This document shows, piece after piece, positions 34,701 to 43,121 of a DNA stretch of 64,000 nucleotides. Source of the DNA: Bacteroidota bacterium. Its GTDB lineage: Bacteria > Bacteroidota > Bacteroidia > Chitinophagales > Chitinophagaceae. The notes below the pieces were generated by a model, which made no database searches, had not been told where the DNA came from, and worked only from the letters and a program-made list of their open reading frames with translations. The number at the start of each line of letters is the position of its first letter. Within the stretch, counting starts at the first letter, position 1. A program made the translations under genes and the position numbers. Location: assembly GCA_018268105.1 (NCBI GenBank), contig JAFDXG010000129.1:31103-95102 (forward strand), in the 5' to 3' direction.

Positions 34701-35260
34701 TTACTTATGGTTATGAAAGCCGTAAGGTGAATGATTGGAATTTCAGGAGCAGGGTCAACATCAGTCGCTCCCTGTTATTGGAACTTACCGGCAAAAACGG
34801 TAGCAGCAGGCTTATCACTCCCGGGTTTGATAACAAGAACTATAATATTAAATCAATGGGAGTAGAACCTAGAATATCATTTGTACATGGCACTACATTC
34901 AGGATATCGCTGGGTTACCGGTTTGATGATAAAAAAAATACAGACTCTGTTCAAAAAGCAACTATTCATTCAATTACAAGCGAAGCAAAATATAATGTAC
35001 TGTCCAGCACTTCCATTACCGGCCGGTTTACTTTCAGTCATATAAAGTACAGTGATCCTGCAAATGCTAATGCTGCAAATACTGCTGTTTCATATATGAT
35101 GCTTGATGCGTTACTGCCGGGGAAAAACTATTTATGGACAATGGATCTTACCCGGCGACTTACATCGTATCTCGAGTTAAACTTTCAGTATGAAGGAAGA
35201 AAAACGGGCACATCCAATATTGTACATATCGGAAGGGCATCACTAAGGGCATTATTCTAA
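31784..35260 (+). CDS. large outer-membrane beta-barrel protein, unknown (SprA-like texture)
   Basis: A 1158-residue exported protein beginning at a TTG codon (31784); both nearby upstream ATGs are out of frame and stop at once. The signal peptide (LLLLILLFFGG ... LQAQ) starts right after the TTG, so the start is well supported. The mature part is almost all strand-like; around residues 285-345 it has VYIDGELMQRGEDQDYVINY and AEVTFTPKRMISKDSRI, a pattern also seen in SprA-type surface proteins. The protein ends in Phe (SLRALF) like an outer-membrane barrel. It is much shorter than SprA and no function is claimed. A -7-like TAACTTTA lies about 30 bases upstream, and a strong terminator follows. 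Confidence 0.75.
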   Translation: MKNLLLLILLFFGGTYQLQAQQNPSLSNLRKKIINTRQDTLRLDSLSIVPGTFKMFNIDPGYYRLDDVNAILTWNKKPIADSALILYRVFPGRFRTVYQRMRFDSISNNFLAGPTISGNELTQNSVFDFGNISYNGSFGRGLSFGNRQDVVLNSTLNLQMSGYLADSIQIAAAITDSNIPIQPDGNTQNLNEFDRVFIQFKKNNWHFDIGDIDLRQQQNYFLNYYSRLQGASFEQETKVSTNIKNHFLFSGAIAKGKYTRNIFQGSEGNQGPYRLQGPNNELFFIVLAGTERVYIDGELMQRGEDQDYVINYNTAEVTFTPKRMISKDSRIQVEFGYADRNYLNSQLYLFDEAAIGSKLKIKVAAYSNADAKNSPINQTLDPKQKQFLADVGDSVKNALYPSQSLDTFSTSKILYKKIDTVYNNSIHDSVFVYTPQKENALYGLAFTEVGQGRGNYMVDATNAANGKVFKWVSPDTNNIPRGNYEPVILLIAPKKQQVLTIGAEYAVSDYTTVSTEAAVSNYNINSFSTKDKSDDKGYAVRFLVNDVRKLKGVSANTLKSQMSYEWVQNRFHPVERLRTVEFYRQWGLPLSVNTATEQLFHAGSQLIGKSGNSLQYEFDTYNRSDGYTGVRNNISQKANYGNWHFNNQLIITSFSMNDQRGYFFKPYIDVSRDFPKLGNHTIGAGYNMERNLIKYKTFDSLNTGSYSFDIWQLYIKSPVSKPNRWGITYFTRTNHYPYGANLLTTDRSNNINVYTELLKNEKHQFRVNVTYRNLRVPENKISNQKPEETILGRAEYFINEWKGMLNGNVLYEVGTGQEQKRNFTYVEVPAGQGEYTWNDYNNNGIQELNEFEIAQFKDQAKYIRIFTPTNEFIRANYLQFNYSFIINPATVIDKASANKFEKFLARLYFQSSLQVYKKEMSGNLSFNPFSVPITDTTLIILNQVFSNSFSFNRSGSVWGIDLNNIRSGNKAFLTYGYESRKVNDWNFRSRVNISRSLLLELTGKNGSSRLITPGFDNKNYNIKSMGVEPRISFVHGTTFRISLGYRFDDKKNTDSVQKATIHSITSEAKYNVLSSTSITGRFTFSHIKYSDPANANAANTAVSYMMLDALLPGKNYLWTMDLTRRLTSYLELNFQYEGRKTGTSNIVHIGRASLRALF

Positions 35261-35264
35261 AAAT

Positions 35265-35300
35265 AAAAACCCCGGGAAAATTTACCCGGGGTTTTATTAT
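35265..35300. terminator. bidirectional terminator between convergent genes
   Basis: Stem AACCCCGGG (35268-35276) / CCCGGGGTT (35285-35293), loop AAAATTTA, with an A-run before and TTATT after, so it works for both the barrel gene and the opposite coiled-coil gene. Confidence 0.88.
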
Positions 35301-35321
35301 AAAATATTTAGAAGATGAAAA

Positions 35322-36299
35322 CTATCCGAACAATCCGCCTTTTCTGAGAGTTACAGATCCTTCACCGATTTTGAATCCGTTCTGATACACTTCTACTTTA
35401 TAAGTACCAGGTTTATATTTGTCGGTTTGTTTAAGATCAAAGCTTACGTTTTTGCGTTTGCCCTGTTCATAATCAATAGATACTTTATTAGTATAATCTT
35501 TTTCGCCATCTTCCCTGGTGTTTATAGAGCCGGAGCCAAGTCCTTCTTCTTTAACTACAGCGCCTTCAGGGCTTGTTACGATTACGTAAAGATCTTTAGT
35601 GCCGGTAGTAGTAAGTCTGTTTTCTACATCAAAAGATACTCTGAATTTGTCAGCTCTTTTTGCTTTTGTAGTTTCTGATTCTTTACCATTCTTCTTTTCG
35701 TTGATAGCGGCAATATGGAAGTTGGTAGCGTTTAATGTAGAACCCACATCTACCTTATTGCTGAGGTCTTTATTTTCAGTGACCTTTGTGTTTAGAGTGT
35801 CAGACAGTTGCTGCTTTTCGGTAGTTAACTTTTCTTTATCCATAGTCAACTGTTTGTTTTCACCCTGTAGTCTTTCAATTTCTTTTACATATTCCTCAAT
35901 CTTTCCATTAAGAGAATTAATCAATCTACGGGCTTCAGCAAGGTCAGAAGCGCTGGCGTTTTGCTTGGAAATAAGCGTTTTAATTCTTGAACGCATTGTA
36001 GCCACGTCTTTGTCGCGTGTTTTTACCAGACTGTCTAATTTTGAATTTTCAGAAGTCATTTTGTCAAGTCTGATTTCTGCAGCCTGGTAGTCGGTAAGTA
36101 GCTGGTTTCTTACAGAGTCAAGCGATGCGTACTGAACATCCTTTTGCTGGATAACTTCCTTGGTTTTACTTTTATCAAAAATGATGTAACCCCAGGTACC
36201 CAATAATGCAGCTATTAACACACCATAGATAATCCCGCGATTATCTTTTTTGGGAGGTTGTGAAGAGCCTGTTGCGGAGGGATAATTTGATGCACTCAT
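35322..36299 (-). CDS. membrane-anchored coiled-coil protein, unknown
   Basis: A 325-residue protein: a short polar N-terminus, one membrane segment at about residues 23-40 (IIYGVLIAALLGTWGYIIF), then a long coiled coil (about 50-185) with heptad-like Glu/Lys/Leu runs, and a C-terminal beta domain (about 190-325) containing FRVSFDVENRLTTTGTKDLY and YKPGTYKVEVYQNGF. Probably anchored in the inner membrane with the coil and beta domain in the periplasm. I do not recognise a named family. It is divergent from the exonuclease gene with only 39 bases between. Confidence 0.7.
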   Translation of the reverse strand: MSASNYPSATGSSQPPKKDNRGIIYGVLIAALLGTWGYIIFDKSKTKEVIQQKDVQYASLDSVRNQLLTDYQAAEIRLDKMTSENSKLDSLVKTRDKDVATMRSRIKTLISKQNASASDLAEARRLINSLNGKIEEYVKEIERLQGENKQLTMDKEKLTTEKQQLSDTLNTKVTENKDLSNKVDVGSTLNATNFHIAAINEKKNGKESETTKAKRADKFRVSFDVENRLTTTGTKDLYVIVTSPEGAVVKEEGLGSGSINTREDGEKDYTNKVSIDYEQGKRKNVSFDLKQTDKYKPGTYKVEVYQNGFKIGEGSVTLRKGGLFG

Positions 36300-36338
36300 A
36301 TTTGTTTCTTTTTTAGATTTTAAACGAAATTAGTAGTT

Positions 36339-37076
36339 ATGATTTACAATGTTAACCTTACAAATTTATTAGTAATTGATATAGAAACAGTACCCGCAGC
36401 CCCTGATTTTCAACAGTTACCAGACCATTGGAAGAGGCTTTGGGAGGACAAGATGTCCAAAACCATGCCAGAAAATTTCACACCTTCCGAATGGTATACA
36501 CAACGCGCTGGTATTCTTGCGGAATTTGGTAAAATAATTTGTATTTCCTCTGGCTATTTTTACCAGGATTTAAACGGGAAAATGAGCTTTCGGATAAAGT
36601 CTTTAAGTGGAGATGATGAAAAAAAATTACTGACTGATTTTCTCGACCTGTTGAATACATTTAAAAATAAGCGGAATATAGTAGTAATGGCCGGGCATAA
36701 TATCAAGGAGTTTGATATCCCCTATATATGCCGCCGATTGATGATTCATCAACTAGTAATGCCTGAGATACTGCAGTTGAGCGCTAAAAAACCCTGGGAA
36801 ACCAATTTAATTGATACGATGGAATTATGGAAATTTGGTGATTATAAAAACTACACCTCTTTAAATTTACTGGCAGCAGTGTTGGGCATTAAGACGCCAA
36901 AAGATGATATTGACGGAAGTATGGTACGGGATGTATATTACAACGAACACGATCTGCCCCGTATATCTGTATATTGCCAGAAAGATGTGCTGACAACCGC
37001 AAATATCATTATGCGCTTTAAGGGGTTACCCCTAATTGAAGATGAAAATGTAATAATTGCAGATTTTAAATCATAA
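36339..37076 (+). CDS. PolB-like predicted 3'-5' exonuclease
   Basis: A 245-residue DEDD-type exonuclease of the 'predicted 3'-5' exonuclease related to PolB' family. Exo I is LLVIDIETVPAAPDF (DxE), Exo II is VMAGHNIKEFDIPYICRR (NxxxFD), and Exo III is ISVYCQKDVLTTANI (YxxxD). All four acidic residues are present. Likely a DNA-repair or proofreading-type nuclease in the cytoplasm. The holA gene follows 50 bases later on the same strand, so both may belong to replication or repair. Confidence 0.9.
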   Translation: MIYNVNLTNLLVIDIETVPAAPDFQQLPDHWKRLWEDKMSKTMPENFTPSEWYTQRAGILAEFGKIICISSGYFYQDLNGKMSFRIKSLSGDDEKKLLTDFLDLLNTFKNKRNIVVMAGHNIKEFDIPYICRRLMIHQLVMPEILQLSAKKPWETNLIDTMELWKFGDYKNYTSLNLLAAVLGIKTPKDDIDGSMVRDVYYNEHDLPRISVYCQKDVLTTANIIMRFKGLPLIEDENVIIADFKS

Positions 37077-37083
37077 GATTTTA

Positions 37084-37112
37084 AATCTCAAATGTCAAAT
37101 CTCAAATTTGTT
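37084..37112. repeat. AAATCTCAAAT-type spacer repeat
   Basis: Three near-repeats of (A)AATCTCAAAT / ATGTCAAAT in the 50-base gap before holA, followed by a -7-like TTATCTTG. A text-like spacer of the kind seen at 24144-24313. Confidence 0.45.
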
Positions 37113-37126
37113 ATCTTGCCCCCGAT

Positions 37127-38128
37127 ATGAGTGCTGAAAAAATTATTTCTGACTGGAAAAAGAAAGTATATAAACCGGTGTACTGGCTGGAAGGGGAGGA
37201 AAATTTCTATATTGACGAGGTGGTTGAGTATGCAGAACATTCTTTATTATCCGAATCAGAAGCCCCTTTTAATCTTAGTGTTTTTTATGGAAAGGATGCC
37301 AATTGGGCAGAAGTAATAAATGCCTGCCGCCGTTATCCAATGTTTGCAGAATACCAGGTGGTATTGCTGAAAGAAGCTCAGCAAATGCGGGATGTCGAAA
37401 AATTAGAAGCATATATTTCAAATCCGCTTTCTTCCACAATACTGGTAGTGGCACATAAAGAAAAAAAACTTGACGGTCGCAGCAAACTGGCTAAACATTT
37501 GAAACAACATGCCATAGTACTTACAACCAAAAAAATCTATGATAAGCAATTACCCGAATGGGCAAACGGCCGGGTAACTGAAAAAGGATATTCAATTTCT
37601 CAAAAGGCCGTATTATTACTGGTTGATCATATTGGCAACGATTTGAGCCGCATCAATAATGAAATAGATAAATTGTTGGTGAATCTTGCCAACAGGAAAA
37701 ATATTACCGAAGACGATATAGAACAATATGTAGGTGTAAGTAAGGAATATAATGTTTTTGAATTGCAGGAAGCCCTGCAGCGAAAGGATTTGGCCAAAGC
37801 AATCCGGATAGTTCAATATTTTGGGTCTAATCCCAAAGCGGCTCCTATACAGTTGGTTTTGCCGGCTCTTTATAATTACTTCAGTAAAGTGTACATGCTC
37901 TTTGGGATAAACACCACCGATGATAAGACAGCTGCAGCGGAGATCGGTGTGCCCCCATTTTTTATTAATGACTATAAACTTGTGGCAAAAAACTACGGCT
38001 ATACCGGTGTGGAAAGCACCCTTTTGCTCCTGCATCAATATAACCTGAGAAGTCTTGGTGTAAATGATGCAGGAACAGAAGATGCCTCTCTTTTGAAAGA
38101 GATGATAACTAAAATAATGATGGTTTAA
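37127..38128 (+). CDS. holA: DNA polymerase III subunit delta
   Basis: A 333-residue clamp-loader subunit that opens the sliding clamp. It has the HolA layout: an N-terminal ATPase-like domain without Walker A (PVYWLEGEENFYIDEVVEY), the central VVLLKEAQQMRD and STILVVAHKEKKLDGRSKL blocks, a helical lid (AVLLLVDHIGNDLSRINNEIDKL), and the C-terminal collar domain with VSKEYNVFELQEALQRKD. Length is normal. It probably shares a transcript with the exonuclease upstream. Its end lies 18 bases from the convergent cytochrome gene. Confidence 0.93.
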   Translation: MSAEKIISDWKKKVYKPVYWLEGEENFYIDEVVEYAEHSLLSESEAPFNLSVFYGKDANWAEVINACRRYPMFAEYQVVLLKEAQQMRDVEKLEAYISNPLSSTILVVAHKEKKLDGRSKLAKHLKQHAIVLTTKKIYDKQLPEWANGRVTEKGYSISQKAVLLLVDHIGNDLSRINNEIDKLLVNLANRKNITEDDIEQYVGVSKEYNVFELQEALQRKDLAKAIRIVQYFGSNPKAAPIQLVLPALYNYFSKVYMLFGINTTDDKTAAAEIGVPPFFINDYKLVAKNYGYTGVESTLLLLHQYNLRSLGVNDAGTEDASLLKEMITKIMMV

Positions 38129-38146
38129 ATTTTAGAGCAGGTTGCT

Positions 38147-38569
38147 TTATTCTTCCACCGGCAGTACTATCTTACTGTCGGGGTGTTCTTTACCATTATG
38201 GCAGGTTTTGCAGGTTACTGCCAGGGATACACCCTCTTCTCCTTTGTTGAAATTGAAATATTTTTTATTGATTTTTGCTGTCATCTTCATCATGTTTCTT
38301 GCCACCAGCTTAGTTTCTTTTTCATCACTGGCAAAATCAAGCTTTCTCTGTTCAGTTTTAGATGGTGCATGACAGAAATTACATTTTACACCAAGAGAAA
38401 CATTAAAGCCTTTCATAATTTTGATCAGTTCTTCGTGATCTATATCCTTAGGCAAAACTTTAAGGTTTGGTTTTGGTTTTTTCTCCTGCGTAGTAGCTGC
38501 AACTCCTATGAAAAGTATTACAGAAATAGATAAGATGGTTAAGAATTTACGTTTGTGTACTTTAAGCAT
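38147..38569 (-). CDS. c-type cytochrome with two CxxCH motifs
   Basis: A 140-residue exported protein, start at ATG 38569 (MLKVHKRKFLTILSISVIL), which gives the signal peptide; a longer frame from 38617 is not used. Haem sites are CNFCH and CKTCH; between them lie Met and Lys-rich segments that could supply axial ligands. The pattern is like the c-type cytochrome group related to photosynthetic reaction-centre cytochrome subunits. It is probably a soluble periplasmic dihaem electron carrier. No electron-transfer partner is next to it; its neighbours are holA (convergent) and a threonine dehydrogenase gene (divergent). Confidence 0.82.
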   Translation of the reverse strand: MLKVHKRKFLTILSISVILFIGVAATTQEKKPKPNLKVLPKDIDHEELIKIMKGFNVSLGVKCNFCHAPSKTEQRKLDFASDEKETKLVARNMMKMTAKINKKYFNFNKGEEGVSLAVTCKTCHNGKEHPDSKIVLPVEE

Positions 38570-38655
38570 GATGTGGAATTTAGGCAGTAAAATAAAAATT
38601 TCTTCTTTACGTCCCAATTTTATTTTTTTGTATCCTTATAGCAATAGTTTTTACA

Positions 38656-39600
38656 ATGGCAAAAGAAAAAATCCTGGTAATAGGGGCCTCAGGCCAAATT
38701 GGGGTAGAGCTTACCCTTGCGCTTAGAAAAATATATGGAGAATCTCAGGTAGTAGCTTCTGATCTCAGGGAAGAGAATAATTTGCTTAAGGGTACGGGTC
38801 CTTATGTATCTCTTGATGTGATGAATAAAGAAATGCTGCATGTGCAGATAATAAGGCAAAACGTTACCCAGGTATATTTGCTTGCCGCCATTCTTTCTGC
38901 TACCGGAGAAAAAAATCCGGGACTCGCCTGGCACCTGAATACTCAAAGCCTGCTGAATGTACTGGATATAGCAAGAGAAGAGCAACTGCAAAAAGTATAT
39001 TGGCCCAGCAGCATTGCAGTATTTGGTCCTACTTCGCCTCAAAAGAACTGCCCTCAGCAAACCATCATTGAACCCACTACTGTATATGGTATCAGCAAAT
39101 ATGCCGGTGAGTTTTGGTGCAAATACTATCATCATCGGTTTGGAGTGGATATTAGGAGTATCCGTTACCCGGGGCTGATCAGTTATAAATCCTCTCCCGG
39201 GGGTGGTACCACTGATTATGCTGTTGAAATTTTTCACGAGGCAATTGAAGAAAAAAAGTACACTTCTTTTCTTAATGCGGATACCTATTTACCAATGATG
39301 TATATGCCGGATGCAATTCGTGCCACTATTGAAATAATGGAATCGGATGCGAAAAGTATTTCGGTGCGTACTTCATATAATGTAGCAGCAATTAGTTTTT
39401 CTCCGGCAGAAATAGCAGCGGAGATCAAAAAACATATCCCCGATTTCACCATTAATTATAAACCAGACTATCGCCAGCAAATAGCTGAAAGCTGGCCACA
39501 GAGTATTGATGACAGTATTGCCCGTAAAGACTGGGGGTGGAAACATGAATATGATCTTCCCGGAATGACAACGGATATGTTAAACAATTTGCAATCCTGA
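38656..39600 (+). CDS. NAD-dependent L-threonine 3-dehydrogenase (SDR type)
   Basis: A 314-residue extended short-chain dehydrogenase/epimerase-type protein. The Rossmann motif is ILVIGASGQIGVELTLALR, the catalytic YxxxK is in TVYGISKYAGE, and RYPGLISYKSSPGGGTTDYA is the signature of the UDP-galactose-epimerase-like L-threonine dehydrogenases known from Flavobacterium. It oxidises L-threonine to 2-amino-3-oxobutyrate, which is then cleaved to glycine and acetyl-CoA. The partner lyase gene (kbl) is not in the window. The gene stands alone. Confidence 0.88.
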   Translation: MAKEKILVIGASGQIGVELTLALRKIYGESQVVASDLREENNLLKGTGPYVSLDVMNKEMLHVQIIRQNVTQVYLLAAILSATGEKNPGLAWHLNTQSLLNVLDIAREEQLQKVYWPSSIAVFGPTSPQKNCPQQTIIEPTTVYGISKYAGEFWCKYYHHRFGVDIRSIRYPGLISYKSSPGGGTTDYAVEIFHEAIEEKKYTSFLNADTYLPMMYMPDAIRATIEIMESDAKSISVRTSYNVAAISFSPAEIAAEIKKHIPDFTINYKPDYRQQIAESWPQSIDDSIARKDWGWKHEYDLPGMTTDMLNNLQS

Positions 39601-39670
39601 GTTATAAAGCATTGCGGGAAAATACTTGTTGCCTGAATGGTTATATTGGGCAATATTTTCTTAAGACAAC

Positions 39671-40921
39671 ATGAAAAAAACATTACTTATTGTTTTCGCG
39701 GTGCTTGCCGGTTGTATTGGTTATGCCTGTCCGCCTGCAGTTATTGCAAATGGTATATGGCGGGGTGTTTTGCAGAGGAATGACGGAATAGGTATCCCCT
39801 TTAATTTCATGGTAACAGACTCTGCAGGCAAAAAACTTATTTATATAATCAATGCTTCTAACCGGCTTAAGGTAGATGATATATACCGGGAAGGTGATTC
39901 AATAATTATAAGGCTCCCTTTTTTTGACTCAGAGTTCAGGGTGGTTAATATCAATAACAGTGAGTTGAGGGGGCGCTGGATAGAACATGTTGGGAATAGG
40001 GATAATGTCATTCCATTTGTTGCAGTACATAATGAAAATTACAGGTTTATTATAAGGGATAAAATTTTTTCTTCGAATATCAGCGGACGCTGGTCAGTAA
40101 ATTTCAGAGATTCGGTTACGGGTAAGAGTTATCCTGGGGTGGGTGTATTTGAGCAAAAAGGTAACCATGTTACCGGTTCATTTCTTACCGGCAGTGGCGA
40201 CTATCGGTTTCTTGAAGGTGTAATAGATGGGGACTCACTAAAGCTTTCCGGATTTGATGGTGGTTATGCACAGTGTTTCCTGGCAAAAATCAATAATAGC
40301 AATACTATCACTGCTGGTCGTTTGTTTTCGGGTGCAGGTTCAGCTACAAAGGTGTGGACCGCATCCAGGGATGATAATGCTAATCTTAATCAAAAACCCG
40401 GGAATGAACTTATTAATTCTGATACATCTCCAAAAATTGAATTCACTTTCAAAGAAGCAAATGGTAATAAAATATCTTTTAAAGATAAAAAGTTTAAAAA
40501 TAAAATTGTAATCATTCAAATCATGGGTAGTTGGTGTCCCAACTGTTTGGACGAAACTGTATTTGTCAACCAGCTATACAAAGAATATAAAAGCAAAGGT
40601 GTAGAAGTGCTTGGACTTGCTTACGAACGAACTGCCGATTTTACCCGTTCTGCTATTGCCGTAAGAAATTTTATTCAGAGGCTTGCTATTCCCTATCCCG
40701 TTTTGATAGCCCCTGTAGCGGTTTCTGATCCTCTTCGGGTAGAAAAAACTTTTCCTCAATTGAAAAAAATTATTGCATTTCCCACTACTGTTTTTGTAGG
40801 AAGAGACGGAACCATAAAAGATATCCATACAGGTTTCAATGGACCGGGTACCGGCGAAGACTATGAAAAACAGAAAGAGGTATTTTATAGTATTATCAAT
40901 CGTTTGCTCGAAGAAAAATAA
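39671..40921 (+). CDS. TlpA-like thioredoxin-family protein
   Basis: A 416-residue envelope thiol-disulfide protein. The N-terminus is a signal peptide with Cys residues (LAGC, GYAC), possibly a lipoprotein. The first 260 residues are beta-rich, with no named family but with repeated GxW-type strands. The C-terminal thioredoxin domain (about 265-416) has GSWCPNC with the redox Cys289 and Cys292, FVNQLYKEYKSKGVEVLGL and the cis-Pro in IIAFPTTVFVG. In Bacteroidota such fusions are common and reduce or oxidise disulfides in the periplasm. It lies 70 bases after the dehydrogenase gene. Confidence 0.85.
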   Translation: MKKTLLIVFAVLAGCIGYACPPAVIANGIWRGVLQRNDGIGIPFNFMVTDSAGKKLIYIINASNRLKVDDIYREGDSIIIRLPFFDSEFRVVNINNSELRGRWIEHVGNRDNVIPFVAVHNENYRFIIRDKIFSSNISGRWSVNFRDSVTGKSYPGVGVFEQKGNHVTGSFLTGSGDYRFLEGVIDGDSLKLSGFDGGYAQCFLAKINNSNTITAGRLFSGAGSATKVWTASRDDNANLNQKPGNELINSDTSPKIEFTFKEANGNKISFKDKKFKNKIVIIQIMGSWCPNCLDETVFVNQLYKEYKSKGVEVLGLAYERTADFTRSAIAVRNFIQRLAIPYPVLIAPVAVSDPLRVEKTFPQLKKIIAFPTTVFVGRDGTIKDIHTGFNGPGTGEDYEKQKEVFYSIINRLLEEK

Positions 40922-40997
40922 TCGGGCTTTTTCGTGAAAGATGATCTTTGAATTAAAAAATCTAATCTTTTTAGACCAGGTCTTACCATTTATCAGA

Positions 40998-41648
40998 CTA
41001 TGTGATCAGTTTTATTAGAAAACATAGCGCCAGGGCAATCAGCAGGGCGAACAGAAGTTTATATTTTTCCCAAAAGGCCTGTTGCTTTGCTTTTTTTTCC
41101 CAGGTTAAAATTGAAGTATATAAAGTTTCACCCGGGTTTAAAAGAGAAGTTAGTTTGCCGGAAAGAAACAGGATATGATTTGCGTTTAATCTTGATCCTG
41201 TTTTCATAACCGCATTTATTATTTCCTTTTTAATACCGGCAGTAGCTTCATGCCTGAGTAGTGCTATATTATTTTCAGAAAAAAATTGTTTTAATTGAGT
41301 AAATACTTTGTCTTTATTGAACCGAAATTCATCCATATCCAGCACTTTTTTCTCCAATACTAAAAGATCAGATAAAATAGATTCTGGGGTGTCATTTCGC
41401 GTTGCAGTTGCGGATTGGGTAGGGAAGTGCAATCGCCACTCGCGGTCGTAGTTATACCTTCTTTGAGGATTAGATAATACTTCGTAGGCTTCCTGTATCT
41501 CACGGAAACGATTATGCGCGAAATCGTCCCCTTCGTTGGTATCGGGATGAAACTGCAGGGCCATTTTTCGGTATCTTTTTTTAATATCTTCATTCGAAGC
41601 ATTAAAAGGGAGCCCTAGTGTTTTATAATAATCATTGAATAATGTCAT
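40998..41648 (-). CDS. J-domain membrane-anchored protein
   Basis: A 216-residue DnaJ-like protein. The J-domain is residues 5-70: YYKTLGLPFNASNEDIKKRY, the HPD motif at 34-36 needed to stimulate DnaK, and FREIQEAYEVLSNPQRRYNY. It lacks the Gly/Phe and zinc regions. The middle part is helical and the C-terminus has one membrane segment (about 195-214, LLFALLIALALCFLIKLI), so the J-domain would recruit DnaK at the membrane. It is divergent from the aminotransferase gene with 47 bases between, in which both promoters must lie. Confidence 0.88.
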   Translation of the reverse strand: MTLFNDYYKTLGLPFNASNEDIKKRYRKMALQFHPDTNEGDDFAHNRFREIQEAYEVLSNPQRRYNYDREWRLHFPTQSATATRNDTPESILSDLLVLEKKVLDMDEFRFNKDKVFTQLKQFFSENNIALLRHEATAGIKKEIINAVMKTGSRLNANHILFLSGKLTSLLNPGETLYTSILTWEKKAKQQAFWEKYKLLFALLIALALCFLIKLIT

Positions 41649-41695
41649 TCTGATAAATGATGCGCAAAGATCGTTAAAACATCTATTTTTACTTT

Positions 41696-43054
41696 ATGAA
41701 AGATTCTTTTCACCGCACAGAGGGAGATATCAATCTCTCTGATTCCCGCAAAGCCTGGTACGCTGTGATCAGCGATAGCAGCACACAACATTACTTAGAT
41801 GCAGATGCAAGGTATTTTTTGCACCAATCCATGTCCACTCCATGTCTTGATGTACTCGAATCCTGTGATGGCATTTATATTAAGGACCTGGCCGGTAAAC
41901 GTTATATGGATTTCCATGGCAATAATGTGCACCAGGTCGGATACCGAAATCCATACGTAATTGACGAGGTAAAAAAACAGATGGATATTTTACCGTTTAG
42001 CCCCCGTCGCTATACCAATAAACCTGCTGTTGAACTGGCAGAAAAGCTTGCCGGATTATTTCCCGGTGATCTTAACCGGGTACTGTTTGCGCCAGGGGGT
42101 ACGTCCGCAATTGGTATGGCTCTAAAACTGGCGAGGGTGGTTACTGGCAGACATAAAGTTATTTCTCTGTGGGATTCTTTTCATGGCGCCTCTCTTGATG
42201 CAATTGCAGCAGGAGGTGAACAGGTGTTTCGCAAAGGTATGGGACCTTTGATGCCCGGGGTAGAACGTATCCCGCCACCAACTACTTATCGTGGAATTTT
42301 TGGTGATGATGGCAATGACATAAAGTATGCCGAATACCTGGAGTATATTATAGAAAAAGAAGGAGAGATTGGAGCTTTTATAGCGGAAACGGTTCGCAAT
42401 ACCGATGTCCAGTTACCGTCGAAGGTGTACTGGAAGAAAGTAAGGGAAATATGTACACGACATGAAGTGTTATTAATTCTTGATGAAATTCCCATTGCGT
42501 TTGGCCGTACCGGTAAGATGTTTGCTTTTGAACATTACGATATAGAACCGGATATTGTATGTGTGGGTAAAGGGCTGGGTGCCGGCATCATGCCAATAGC
42601 GGCTATGATTGCCCGTGATGCTTATAATATTGCTGCTGATGTTTCGCTGGGGCATTATACCCATGAAAAGAGCCCCCTGGGTTGTGTTGCTGCAAAAGCT
42701 ATGCTTGAGTATATTGAAGAACACAATATTCTGCAAAAAGTAAATGAGGATGCAGTTTTTATGGAGACTACATTAAATAATATGAAAGAAAAATTTTCCC
42801 TTATAGGAGATGTTAGGGGGATAGGGCTTTTGTGGGGAATAGAGCTGGTGAAAGACAGGGGTACAAAAGCAAAAGCAATTGAGGAATCGGAATTTGTGTT
42901 GTATGAATGTTTGAGAAATGGGTTAAGCTTTAAAATTTCACAGGGTAATGTACTGCAACTCTCGCCTCCCTTGATTATCACAAGGGAGCAATTACAGCAT
43001 GCATTGCAAATTGTGGAAAACGCAATTGCAAAGGCTTCTGCAATAGTTAAATAA
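41696..43054 (+). CDS. class III PLP-dependent aminotransferase family protein
   Basis: A 452-residue fold-type I PLP enzyme. PLP sites: LFAPGGTSAIGMALKLA, the ring-stacking and Asp block LLILDEIPIAFGRTGKMF, and the Schiff-base Lys292 in CVGKGLGAGI. The mid-part LWDSFHGASLDAIAAGGEQVF is typical. The N-terminus (DSRKAWYAVISDSSTQHYL) matches a subgroup that, as I recall, includes the (R)-1-hydroxy-2-aminoethylphosphonate ammonia-lyase PbfA, an enzyme of phosphonate breakdown. No other phosphonate gene is near, so a plain transaminase is also possible. Confidence 0.82.
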   Translation: MKDSFHRTEGDINLSDSRKAWYAVISDSSTQHYLDADARYFLHQSMSTPCLDVLESCDGIYIKDLAGKRYMDFHGNNVHQVGYRNPYVIDEVKKQMDILPFSPRRYTNKPAVELAEKLAGLFPGDLNRVLFAPGGTSAIGMALKLARVVTGRHKVISLWDSFHGASLDAIAAGGEQVFRKGMGPLMPGVERIPPPTTYRGIFGDDGNDIKYAEYLEYIIEKEGEIGAFIAETVRNTDVQLPSKVYWKKVREICTRHEVLLILDEIPIAFGRTGKMFAFEHYDIEPDIVCVGKGLGAGIMPIAAMIARDAYNIAADVSLGHYTHEKSPLGCVAAKAMLEYIEEHNILQKVNEDAVFMETTLNNMKEKFSLIGDVRGIGLLWGIELVKDRGTKAKAIEESEFVLYECLRNGLSFKISQGNVLQLSPPLIITREQLQHALQIVENAIAKASAIVK

Positions 43055-43093
43055 AAAAGCGTTGAAACTTCTTTTTTTAAGGAGAATCAACGC
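43051..43093 (-). terminator. intrinsic terminator for the minus-strand barrel gene
   Basis: Long hairpin: GCGTTGA / TCAACGC outer stem, then CTTCTT / AAGGAG inner stem (AA-AA bulge), five-base loop. Read on the minus strand it is followed by TTTTTTAT, so it ends the barrel transcript. Confidence 0.75.
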
Positions 43094-43121
43094 CCGTTAA
43101 AATGCTTAGTTGTAAACTGAT

